Assembly (NCBI RefSeq): GCF_016587415.1
Contig: NZ_BNJI01000001.1
Coordinates: 1,403,501-1,467,500, forward strand
Length of the DNA: 64,000 bases
Origin: Ktedonobacter sp. SOSP1-85
Lineage (GTDB): Bacteria; Chloroflexota; Ktedonobacteria; Ktedonobacterales; Ktedonobacteraceae
Direction: 5' to 3'
Shown here in pieces: positions 8,713 to 15,566 of the stretch. Every line of letters begins with the position of its first letter. The first letter of the stretch is position 1. Made by a program: the position numbers and the translations under genes. The notes under the pieces are model-generated. The model saw nothing but the letters and a program-made list of their open reading frames with translations. It was not told the DNA's origin and ran no database searches.

Positions 8713-9505
8713 GGCCTATCGTACTGTCGGGCAGACAGGGTACGCCGCTTCGGCGCTTGTGGAATCGCTACCGAGTAGCTGGGGGTTAAGAGCAGATACC
8801 CCCAAAGACATTGCCTTACTTGGAGGGGAAACCCAAAGAGGACAAGAGCATGGCAGAAGAAAGCGGGGAAGCCAGAAGGGAGGTATGGCAGTTTGACCCG
8901 CAAGTCTTGGATGCATGGTAAAGCTGTGTTTGTTGAACCCAAGTTCTCGTGGAGAAGCCCGCTCCCATCATAACCTCCATGACACGATGACCCTGAAATG
9001 GCGTCCTGTTCCTGTTGGGACGTGAAAGCTCTTTTCAGGGAACGGCCCGAAATGATCGGGTGAAAGAACGAACGGGTACCTACCCATCCTCAACGTTTCA
9101 CAAGCGCAAATGCGGGATCGCCTACGGGCGCGAGCCTATGGCGACGGAGTTCCCGTAATACCCAAATAATCGGAGTAATGTCCGATACAAGGGGAAGGGG
9201 AACAGGTTGTACGATAGCAGAAAAGGGAAGCATGCGTAATGCAGACGACTGAACTGGGATGCTATCGGAAGCTGGAGAGCCGTGTGCGGTGAAAATCGCA
9301 AGCACGGGTTCGGAGGGGGGAGGTTGGAAAAGTACCGGCAACGGCAACTCGCCAGCCCCCTACCCTACAACGGGTGAGGCGCAAGTCGCACCGAACGCTT
9401 CTGGACAGACTGCCTCTACTCGTTCTGGTCGCAAGGCGAGAACGGGCAAGCGGGCTGGATGAAAGAAGAATCCCCCTTGCTTTAGCAGGGGGAGTGTCAA
9501 TTAGT
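8701..9505 (+). pseudogene. 3' remnant of an IS605 tnpB element, split by a group II intron
   Basis: Sequence at 8701-8739 and 9369-9500 matches the continuous tail of the tnpB copy ending at 23258, including KAYRTVGQT, the Ser/Thr/Arg-rich end and the right-end hairpin with GAATCCCCC and GGGGGAGTGTCA. Only the last 50 or so codons remain. The catalytic part is missing and the remnant abuts the glycosyltransferase stop. The interruption is described separately. From 9505 to 9575 nothing further is seen. Confidence 0.8.
8740..9368 (+). ncRNA. ORF-less group II intron (629 nt)
   Basis: Domain V is plain at 9277-9311: GAGCCGTGTGCGG, a GAAA-type loop, and the complementary strand ending CACGGGTTC. 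Domain VI follows, with G- and C-rich arms, a candidate branch A at 9362 and the 3' end CCCTAC. The 5' end reads GTACG rather than the usual GTGYG. Removing 8740-9368 joins GCAGACAGG to AACGGGTGAG, exactly the uninterrupted sequence at 23156-23174, which fixes both splice sites. No reverse transcriptase is encoded, so mobility would need a protein in trans. Confidence 0.88.
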
Positions 9506-9575
9506 TGATCTTGCAATCGACATGGATTAACGAATGCTCGAGAGTACATTAGATTAGATTTGTGTTTATGGACAT

Positions 9576-9604
9576 CAGTGTGCCATAGACTTTATGGCAC
9601 ACTG
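9576..9604 (-). terminator. Hairpin downstream of precursor C
   Basis: CAGTGTGCCATA pairs perfectly with TATGGCACACTG around a 5-nt loop, 20 nt past the stop of precursor C on the minus strand. Confidence 0.6.
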
Positions 9605-9623
9605 AAATATTCAATGGTTCGTT

Positions 9624-9962
9624 TTAAAGTAAGCCACCCAATAGAGGCACAGATCCTAGTAATTTAGAGAAGCTCCCAAGACCATTCGCTCCTCCAGGCG
9701 CACCACCTGCGAGACCATCCGCTCCTCCAGGCATACCACCTGCGAGACCATCCGCTCCTCCAGGCATACCACCTAGACCATCCGCTCCTCCAGGCATACC
9801 ACCTAGACCATCCGCTCCTCCAGGCATACCACCTAGACCATCCGCTCCTCCGGGCACGCCGTCCAGTCCGCCATTGATCATAGTCAACAGCTCGTCATTC
9901 AGCTCAATTTCATTAGCAAGCGCTTCGTGGTCGTTCCCTGTATGATATTCATGTGACATCAT
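9624..9962 (-). CDS. RiPP precursor C with decapeptide repeats
   Basis: A 112-residue peptide. The leader (1-32) ends IELNDELLTMINGG, a double-glycine processing site. The core is six imperfect copies of a PGGADGLGGM-type decapeptide, the last two variant, ending in a hydrophobic tail (SFSKLLGSVPLLGGLL). There is no cysteine and very little Ser/Thr in the repeats, so any glycosylation or crosslinking must use other residues or the tail. The start follows the AGAAAGGAACATACAC block shared with A and B. The repeats are also near-identical at DNA level, suggesting recent expansion. Confidence 0.72.
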   Translation of the reverse strand: MMSHEYHTGNDHEALANEIELNDELLTMINGGLDGVPGGADGLGGMPGGADGLGGMPGGADGLGGMPGGADGLAGGMPGGADGLAGGAPGGANGLGSFSKLLGSVPLLGGLL

Positions 9963-10126
9963 GTGTATGTTCCTTTCTCTGTTTCAACCTGAAGTATTCG
10001 TGGTAACCTTTTTTAAGAAAAGGGAAACGAAGCTGTAACGGCAATCTCTCCCTCTTCAATCTCTTCATCATATTCGTGGAGATATATAGCCAGACCTCGC
10101 AATTATCCACTTTTCCTCTCCACATA

Positions 10127-10165
10127 GGCTACCTATCCATATTATATTTATTAGACAAAGTAGCC
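10127..10165 (-). promoter_or_regulatory. Conserved promoter module of precursor C
   Basis: Best-preserved copy: the perfect inverted repeat GGCTAC / GTAGCC spans a minus-strand TATAAT box (complement at 10141-10146). The spacing equals that upstream of precursor A. A bound regulator over the -10 region is plausible. Confidence 0.5.
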
Positions 10166-10392
10166 AATTTTTTATTTACAGTTCAATAAAATATTCGCTT
10201 TAATTTATACATGCACGCAAATTTTTCTATTTATCTAAAATATGCGCATCCAGACTTTATCGCCTCCTCTTGCAGAGAGGCCAAAATTCCACGGAATAAG
10301 CTATTGCGCCAGCCTATAATAGGAGAGTTAGACGCTATACAATGTCCACTCTCCCATCGAAGCATCGCCACAACTAGCTCAAGCGTTATTAC

Positions 10393-10716
10393 TTAGAAAC
10401 ACCCAAAGCCGCCGCCGCCGAAGCCGCCATAGCCGCCTCCAAAGCCGCCATAGCCGCCGCCAAAGCCTTTACCAAAGTGGCCAAAGCCCTTGAAAAGCTT
10501 TTTAAATCCGCCGCCGAAGCCACCGCCATAGCCGCCGCCGAAGCCGCCATAGCCGCCTCCAAAGCCGCCATAGCCGCCGCCTCCAAAGCCGCCGCCTCCA
10601 AAGCCGCCGCTGCCGCCATCTACCATCTCCAGATCGCTGTCATTCAATTCGACCATCTCATCAGCAATCACGTCTGGGGTCTTATTGTTCTTTGCGCCAA
10701 AAATGTTCCACTTCAT
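10393..10716 (-). CDS. Gly/Phe-rich RiPP precursor D
   Basis: A 107-residue peptide. The leader (1-35) ends VELNDSDLEMVDGG, an archetypal double-glycine site. The core is two Gly/Phe/Tyr blocks (GGYGGFGG-type) around a basic centre (KKLFKGFGHFGKGF), ending GFGCF with a single Cys. ATG 10716 is preferred to upstream in-frame codons because GAGGAAAGG lies 11 nt upstream and the leader begins there. It lacks the AGAAAGGAACATACAC block of A-C, so it may be regulated differently. The Ala-rich frames on the opposite strand are artefacts of Gly codons. The upstream stretch 10717-11007 is AT-rich, with no gene. Confidence 0.72.
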   Translation of the reverse strand: MKWNIFGAKNNKTPDVIADEMVELNDSDLEMVDGGSGGFGGGGFGGGGYGGFGGGYGGFGGGYGGGFGGGFKKLFKGFGHFGKGFGGGYGGFGGGYGGFGGGGFGCF

Positions 10717-11007
10717 AACCGTTAAAACCTTTCCTCTGTGCATGCTAAAAATTTTTATCACAGCAATTTGAAGCATATATAGCAAAGTTTACAAACAACA
10801 GTAACCGCCTTACACTATCTTTTTTTGCTGGAAGTCGATCAGGCTTGCAAACTTTACTATTTTTCCGCACTTCAACTGCCTTCACTATTCATATTACTTA
10901 TAGGTAGCAAAATGATATTCACAAACATTAAAAATGCTTACTAGCCTCTTTAACGTTATACCCTCTCCCTACTTCAATAACATAACCCTCCTTTGACAGA
11001 GAAGAAC

Positions 11008-11512
11008 TCACCGCCTCACCGCTGGGGCTGCAAGCCCCAGCGGTGAGGCGGGTTTTTCGTGGGCTTCAGCCTTTGCTGGACGCTCCTCCCCTTCCCGGAG
11101 AGATTGAACTTATGTTCTATTTGTGCTATACTCTGCATGAGCCATATGCAGACATACACGTGTTTTCGTTGGATCTCAACATCGTCACCAGGAAAAGCCT
11201 CACGCTCCTCTGCAGGCAGAGAGGTCCGCGAAAGCGGGAGGTGGGCACGGCTCCCGGGCCACCCAACTCGCAAAAGAACCATCCATTCTTGGCACAGGGC
11301 ATGGAGCCGTGGTCGCGCAAGGCATCGCGCAGCCGCGCCCCCGAAAGGGGAGAAGAGACACCTGAGATGGCAAGCGCCTCTTTGGGTATTGCTCACCCAC
11401 TACGAACCTCGCCGAGTCGTCCCTATGGGACATCCACTCAGAGGGTCGCGTACGTAGCAGTGCCACAAGAAGCCGCGCGGTTTGAAAACCGTTGGCGGCG
11501 TGTCACAAACCA
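11008..11512 (+). mobile_element. ORF-less IS605-like element X2
   Basis: Homologue of X1 (870-1346). It begins with a 19-bp hairpin (11011-11051, loop GCA, then GTTTTTCG), has a promoter at 11104-11132 and shares blocks AAAAGCCTC, CGAAAG, GCAAAAG, GCAAGGCAT, CCACTACGA and CATCCACTCA. It ends with a GCCG/CGGTTT hairpin and GTGTCACAAAC. Intervening stems differ but seem to stay paired, pointing to a conserved RNA. No protein-coding frame is convincing. It lies directly upstream of the IscB element. Confidence 0.5.
11104..11132 (+). promoter_or_regulatory. Promoter inside element X2
   Basis: TTGAAC and TATACT are separated by 17 nt, at the position equivalent to the X1 promoter. The predicted transcript runs from about 11139 to the right-end hairpin at about 11510, and might continue into the IscB guide-RNA region. 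Confidence 0.55.
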
Positions 11513-11554
11513 GGTATTTCTGTTCTCACTTCTAGCCTGGTTCGGAGAGTTCTT

Positions 11555-11893
11555 TTTCTCATCTCTTGTGGTCAGCGACCCCACAGGTGAACCTGGGGGC
11601 TTGTCCGAAGCCGCTCCGTGCGGTCTGGGACACGTCCCGATGCTGACCAGCCCCCTTGGCGCTCGCACCAAGGAGCCGTTGTCTGGAGGTGCCCACGTTC
11701 GGACCATTCGGTAGCTTTTCCAGCCGGATGCTCTCCAATCCCCATGTTAAACAGGTTGATGGGGTGTCCAAAGCCAGTGCATAGGGAAGATGGCCGCCAG
11801 CCAACAGGGGCGAGGAAAACTCTACCTGGCAGGGTCCCCTGCCAGCGATCCCTCATTACCGAGGGTCCCGCAAGGGAAGGAAGGACTCCGAAC
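11555..11893 (+). ncRNA. IscB omega-RNA (guide RNA) region
   Basis: The 320-nt non-coding stretch before iscB begins with the scaffold-like GGTCAGCGACCCCACAGG, followed by ACCTGGGGGCTTGTCCGAAG, several GC hairpins and a pseudoknot-prone middle up to the iscB ribosome-binding site. In IscB systems this 5' region is the omega-RNA, with the guide taken from DNA just outside the left end, here about 11553-11570. Boundaries are inferred from family knowledge. Confidence 0.7.
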
Positions 11894-13210
11894 ATGTCAC
11901 GCATCATGATCGTTGACCAGCACCGCAAGCCCTTGATGCCCACGACGCCAGCACGAGCGCGCCTCCTGCTCAAGAGTCGCAAGGCCGCGATCCTGCGGCG
12001 TTTTCCCCTGGTCTTGATTCTCGAAGAGGAGCGTCCAGATGCCGTGGTCGAGCCACTGCGGGTCAAACTGGACCCTGGCTCCAAGACCAGTGGAATGGCC
12101 ATCGTCAACGACTGTTCTGGGGAAGTGGTGTGGGCGGCGGAACTCACCCATCGGAGCCAGGAAATTCACGAAGCCCTCTCCAAGCGCCGAGCGGCCCGTC
12201 GTTCTCGGCGAAGCCGCCACACCAGGTACCGGGCAGCCCGCTTTGCCAATCGCCGCCGCCCCCAAGGCTGGCTGGCCCCCTCGTTGCGCAGCCGGGTGCT
12301 GCATCTGCTGACCTGGGTCAAGCGGCTTGCCCACTGGTGTCCGGTTGGTGCGCTCTCCTTGGAACTGGTGCGTTTTGACCTGGCGCTGTTGCAAAACCCC
12401 GCGATCGAGGAGGTGGATTACCAGCGCGGCACCCTGTGGGGAACCGAAGTGCGCCAGTATCTGCTGGCGAAATGGGAGCATCAGTGCGCCTACTGCCAGG
12501 GCACCGGGGTCCCCCTAGAGATCGATCATGTGGTCCCCCAGAGCCGCGGGGGCAGCGACCGGATCGCCAATCTGGTGATCGCATGCCACCGCTGTAATCA
12601 GAGCAAGGCCGATCAAGCGCTCGAAGCGTTCCTAGCCGATCGGCCGGAAGTGCTCGCGCGGGTGCAGGCACAGCGCAAAGCGCCCTTGAGAGACGCTGCC
12701 GCGGTCAACAGCACGAGGTGGGCGCTGTACGCGCACCTCAAGGCGCTGGGGACGCCGCTGGAAACAGGCTCTGGTGGTCTCACCAAGTGGAACAGAGTGA
12801 GCCGGGACCTCCCCAAGAGGCACTGGATCGATGCTGCTTGCTGCGGACGCTCGACGCCAGCACGTCTTGTGGTCCAGCACGTTCGTCCCTGGATCATCGA
12901 GGCGACGGGTCGGCAAGCGAGACGCATGGTCAATGTCGACAAGCATGGGTTTCCGGTCGGACGAGCCAAGGGGCCGAGCCGTGTGCAGAGCTTTCGCACC
13001 GGAGATCTGGTCCGCGCCAGGGTGACGAAAGGGAAGAAGATCGGCACCTACGTGGGGCGCGTTGCGATCAAAGCCGACGGGTACTTTAAGCTCATGGGCC
13101 GCCCTTATGGCATGGTTGAGGGCATTCACGTTCGCTATTGTACACCATTGCACCAAAGAGATGGCTATGCCTACTGGCAGGGAGAGGCGGCGCTTCCTCC
13201 CCAGGCGTGA
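11894..13210 (+). CDS. iscB: RNA-guided nuclease IscB
   Basis: 438 residues, from ATG 11894 (GGAAGGA upstream). Domains in order: PLMP domain (residues 1-50, HRKPLMPTTPARARLLL), RuvC-I with Asp60 (LDPGSKTSG), an Arg-rich bridge helix near 90-120 (RRAARRSRRSRH), RuvC-II with Glu157, an HNH domain (CAYC, then EIDHVVPQSRGG with Asp211/His212, then CHRCNQSK), RuvC-III with His310 and Asp313 (HWIDAACCG), and a C-terminal target-interaction region (GRAKGPSRVQSFRTGDLVRA). All catalytic residues are present, so it should be active with its omega-RNA. IscB is the Cas9-ancestor family, and a Ktedonobacter IscB is among the characterised ones. Confidence 0.93.
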   Translation: MSRIMIVDQHRKPLMPTTPARARLLLKSRKAAILRRFPLVLILEEERPDAVVEPLRVKLDPGSKTSGMAIVNDCSGEVVWAAELTHRSQEIHEALSKRRAARRSRRSRHTRYRAARFANRRRPQGWLAPSLRSRVLHLLTWVKRLAHWCPVGALSLELVRFDLALLQNPAIEEVDYQRGTLWGTEVRQYLLAKWEHQCAYCQGTGVPLEIDHVVPQSRGGSDRIANLVIACHRCNQSKADQALEAFLADRPEVLARVQAQRKAPLRDAAAVNSTRWALYAHLKALGTPLETGSGGLTKWNRVSRDLPKRHWIDAACCGRSTPARLVVQHVRPWIIEATGRQARRMVNVDKHGFPVGRAKGPSRVQSFRTGDLVRARVTKGKKIGTYVGRVAIKADGYFKLMGRPYGMVEGIHVRYCTPLHQRDGYAYWQGEAALPPQA

Positions 13211-13214
13211 ACGC
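13205..13214. repeat. 10-bp target duplication, left copy
   Basis: GCGTGAACGC directly precedes the left terminal CTGTCTCT of the IS4-family element and recurs at 14655-14664 right after its right end. Confidence 0.85.
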
Positions 13215-14654
13215 CTGTCTCTTATACACAAATTACAAACGAAGATGAGAAGCGAGTCGCACCCCTTCAAGAAGGGTTTGAACGCGAAGCCAACCCCTCC
13301 AAAGGGGTTTCCAACCGGGAGGACCATCGCTGCGGCGGGCCAAATAGCCTCCCATTTGAGCGACGGCTTTCCAAGCGGCTTCTGTTGTCATCTGTGTCGG
13401 GGACTGACCCGTTTGCGCCGCCACTACGGCGAGGACATCGGCTTCAAACACCTGGGACGCAGGTGCCTGAGGTTCTTGGCGGGAAAGATCTCGCAGTTGC
13501 AGCAATCGCATAGCCACTGGAGACAACAATCCCAACAACCGCATGATGCGTTCTACACGTTGCAGTTGGCGTTCCTCCAGACGACATCCTGTTTTGAGGC
13601 ATTGATGATATTCCTCGACCACCCAACGATGTTTGTACCACTCGACCCGCTCCCAGGCCTGAGCAAGGGTCGTTGTTGGCACCGACGTCAGCAGAATCCA
13701 CTCCAAGGGCTCTTCATCAGCCGGAGTCAGCTCTTCCCAGACTCGCACCGCCCAAAGAGGCAATGGCGTGTTGCCTGCTCCTGGTTCATTGCGAGGAGGC
13801 AACACCTTCAATGGTCCCGCATGCGAGATGGACCTGAGTGCAACGAGCGCTTCTGCCATGAGTGGCAGGCACGTTCAAAGGGTGTGTCTCTTGAGAGGGC
13901 CAGGAGCGGATCTCATCAAGCACATGGGTTGCTTCTCCATGTTCCTCGTAGGCGCGCCGGTTTTGCATGCCTCGTACCAGAAAGTGGGTCTGTGTGGCTT
14001 GGCACGCCTCAAAAAACGCGAACAGGTCGGCGGCGCGATCTCCAACATGGATCACGAGCAGCGCTGGCTGAAAGTGGCCTAACCGCCTCACCAAACGCGC
14101 CCAGACATCCGTTTCCCGTTGGCTACGTTGTCGTCGCTGGCCTCGTGTCTCGCCTTGGGGGGCAGGAGTACGTACAAAGGGCTCCTGCATGGCACAGCCC
14201 ATCACCTGGCCACTCTCAGCTTGGACTGCGAGCACCGTTTGCAGGTACAATCCTCGTCCCCGCTCGTTGCCAACCTGGCCCAGACCTGTCGTTTTGGGAT
14301 GATGGCTCAAGTCGACCTGGGTCGTGTCCTGGACCAGCAGGATAATGCTCTGTGCCTCAATCTGTTGGCGGGTCTGTTGCCAGTGAGGCTGCATGAGCGC
14401 CTCAAAGGTCACATCATCTGCATCGAGCAAGCGATACAAGGCCATCACATCCTTCCAGGTCTGCATTTGGGCCGGCAAGGAGGCCGAGGCATTCTCAGCC
14501 ATGCGACGAGCCGCCTTGACGGCTCGACCCGTTCGCCGAATAGCCTTGAGCCTGGCCGGCCCGAACGTCTTTTGGGCCCAGCGTTCTGGGTCCAGGAGGT
14601 CTTGCGTGTTCATCTTCCTATTCTAGCAGTTTGTTAAATCCGTAAAAGAGACAG
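13215..14654 (-). mobile_element. IS4-family insertion sequence (1440 bp)
   Basis: The terminal inverted repeats start CTGTCTCTTATACAC on the left and, reverse-complemented, CTGTCTCTTTTACGG on the right, resembling Tn5/IS50 ends. They are flanked by the direct repeat GCGTGAACGC. The transposase on the minus strand is in two frames. The insertion site is the loop of the IscB transposon's right-end hairpin. Confidence 0.88.
13233..14613 (-). pseudogene. IS4-family transposase, frameshifted
   Basis: The N-terminal part (14613 to about 13790) holds the first two catalytic aspartates in LLVQDTTQVDLSHH and LLVIHVGDRAADLF. The C-terminal part, in another frame (about 13859-13233), holds the catalytic Glu in WYKHRWVVEEYHQCLKTG. 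The join falls between about 13860 and 13790, where no obvious slippery run is seen, so this is probably an inactivating frameshift rather than programmed recoding. The combined length matches IS4/Tn5-type transposases. A long frame on the opposite strand (13062-14345) is a shadow. Confidence 0.82.
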
Positions 14655-14664
14655 GCGTGAACGC
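14655..14664. repeat. 10-bp target duplication, right copy
   Basis: GCGTGAACGC directly after the right end of the IS4-family element, matching 13205-13214. Confidence 0.85.
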
Positions 14665-14741
14665 TGGGGCCTCCGCGCCGGCGTTTTGCTGACGTAGGAG
14701 TAAATGTGCTGGAACAACCTTTCCCCGCCGATCAGCTTTTT

Positions 14742-15176
14742 CTAGCAGCCGCAGCCCCCTCTGTTGCCTTTGCCGCCTTTGCCGCCTCTCCCACCTATGA
14801 AACCTTTATGTCCACCATGGCCAAATCCGCCTCCAAATCCGCCTCCAAATCCGCCTCCAAATCCGCCATAGCCGTTGCCATAACCGTTGCCATAGCCATT
14901 ACCATAACCGCCATAGCCGTTACCATAACCGCCATAGCCGCCATAGCCGTTGCCATAGCCGCCATAGCCGTTGCCATAACCGCCATAGCCGTTGCCATAG
15001 CCGCCATAGCCGTTGCCATAACCGCCATAGCCGTTGCCATAGCCTCCACTAGTATCGCCACCCATACCAGAAGCTTGTTGAAGTTCGGCTTCGTCTAACT
15101 CAAAACCACCGATAGTATCTCTGAGCCTCACGGTTTCCGGCTCTTCATCCCAATACTGCGCACTATCACACTTCAT
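14742..15176 (-). CDS. RiPP precursor E with YGNG repeats
   Basis: A 144-residue peptide. The leader (1-40) ends FELDEAELQQASGMGG. The core has about seven tandem GGYGNGY units, shorter YGNG units, a GGGF block, then a basic Gly/Lys tail ending GCGC with two cysteines. ATG 15176 follows GAAGAAAGGAACC, an echo of the A-C ribosome-binding block; a longer in-frame start is less likely. The repeat unit differs from those of C and D, so each precursor seems to have expanded its own motif. The regular DNA period here comes from coding repeats, not CRISPR. Confidence 0.72.
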   Translation of the reverse strand: MKCDSAQYWDEEPETVRLRDTIGGFELDEAELQQASGMGGDTSGGYGNGYGGYGNGYGGYGNGYGGYGNGYGGYGNGYGGYGGYGNGYGGYGNGYGNGYGNGYGGFGGGFGGGFGGGFGHGGHKGFIGGRGGKGGKGNRGGCGC

Positions 15177-15529
15177 ACCAGGGTTCCTTTCTTCATCAGA
15201 CAAAGATCGTGTTAAGTGATCAGATCTGATTGTTTGGTCAAGCTTATAAATTACAACCAATTCTCAAAAAGAGACATAACCCTTAGAGAGAATAAAGCGC
15301 TCTTTATGAACAGTGTTCCATCAAGCAACCTATTTTCCCTCCGTCACTATTCAGGTTATCCCTATCTGATAGAAAGCTATTCAAACCCATCAACACAAAA
15401 CCAATCTTTTTCACCGAAACCGCCGCAGGATGCCCCTGCCCTTTCAGGCATGGGGAGGAATGCGGCGTTCCTTTGTAGGTGGCTTGGGTGAGATACACCG
15501 TAGACATTCTTTCATCTGCTACTTCTCTA

Positions 15530-15559
15530 TTGACAGGTAAATGAAAACTATGATATACT
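15530..15559 (+). promoter_or_regulatory. tnpB promoter
   Basis: TTGACA and TATACT spaced by 18 nt; the tnpB ATG lies only 8 nt after the -10 box, so the transcript is nearly leaderless. Confidence 0.6.
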
Positions 15560-15566
15560 CCAGAGT

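Larger units (their letters stand above)
11570..14700 (+). mobile_element. IscB-type IS200/IS605 transposon, interrupted by IS4
   Basis: It contains the omega-RNA, iscB and a right-end hairpin. With the IS4-family element removed, the right end reads CCCCAGGCGTGAACGCTGGGG, a stem whose loop was the insertion target. No Y1 transposase is present, so movement would depend on one in trans. Outer borders are approximate; the right one lies somewhere in 14665-14705. Confidence 0.6.

Noticed and set aside
10389..10725. Ala-rich open frames on both strands at precursor D
   Set aside because: Gly codons (GGC/GGN) read in other frames give Ala-rich shadows; only the minus-strand frame with the double-glycine leader has a ribosome-binding site.
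11618..11893. 92-codon N-terminal extension of IscB
   Set aside because: It would translate the omega-RNA scaffold; the PLMP domain begins at ATG 11894.
13062..14345. Long + strand frame (427 codons)
   Set aside because: It lies opposite the IS4 transposase and starts inside iscB; no domain pattern.
14795..15061. Regular ~21-bp period suggesting a CRISPR-like or satellite array
   Set aside because: The period is the GGYGNGY coding repeat of precursor E, with no unique spacers.
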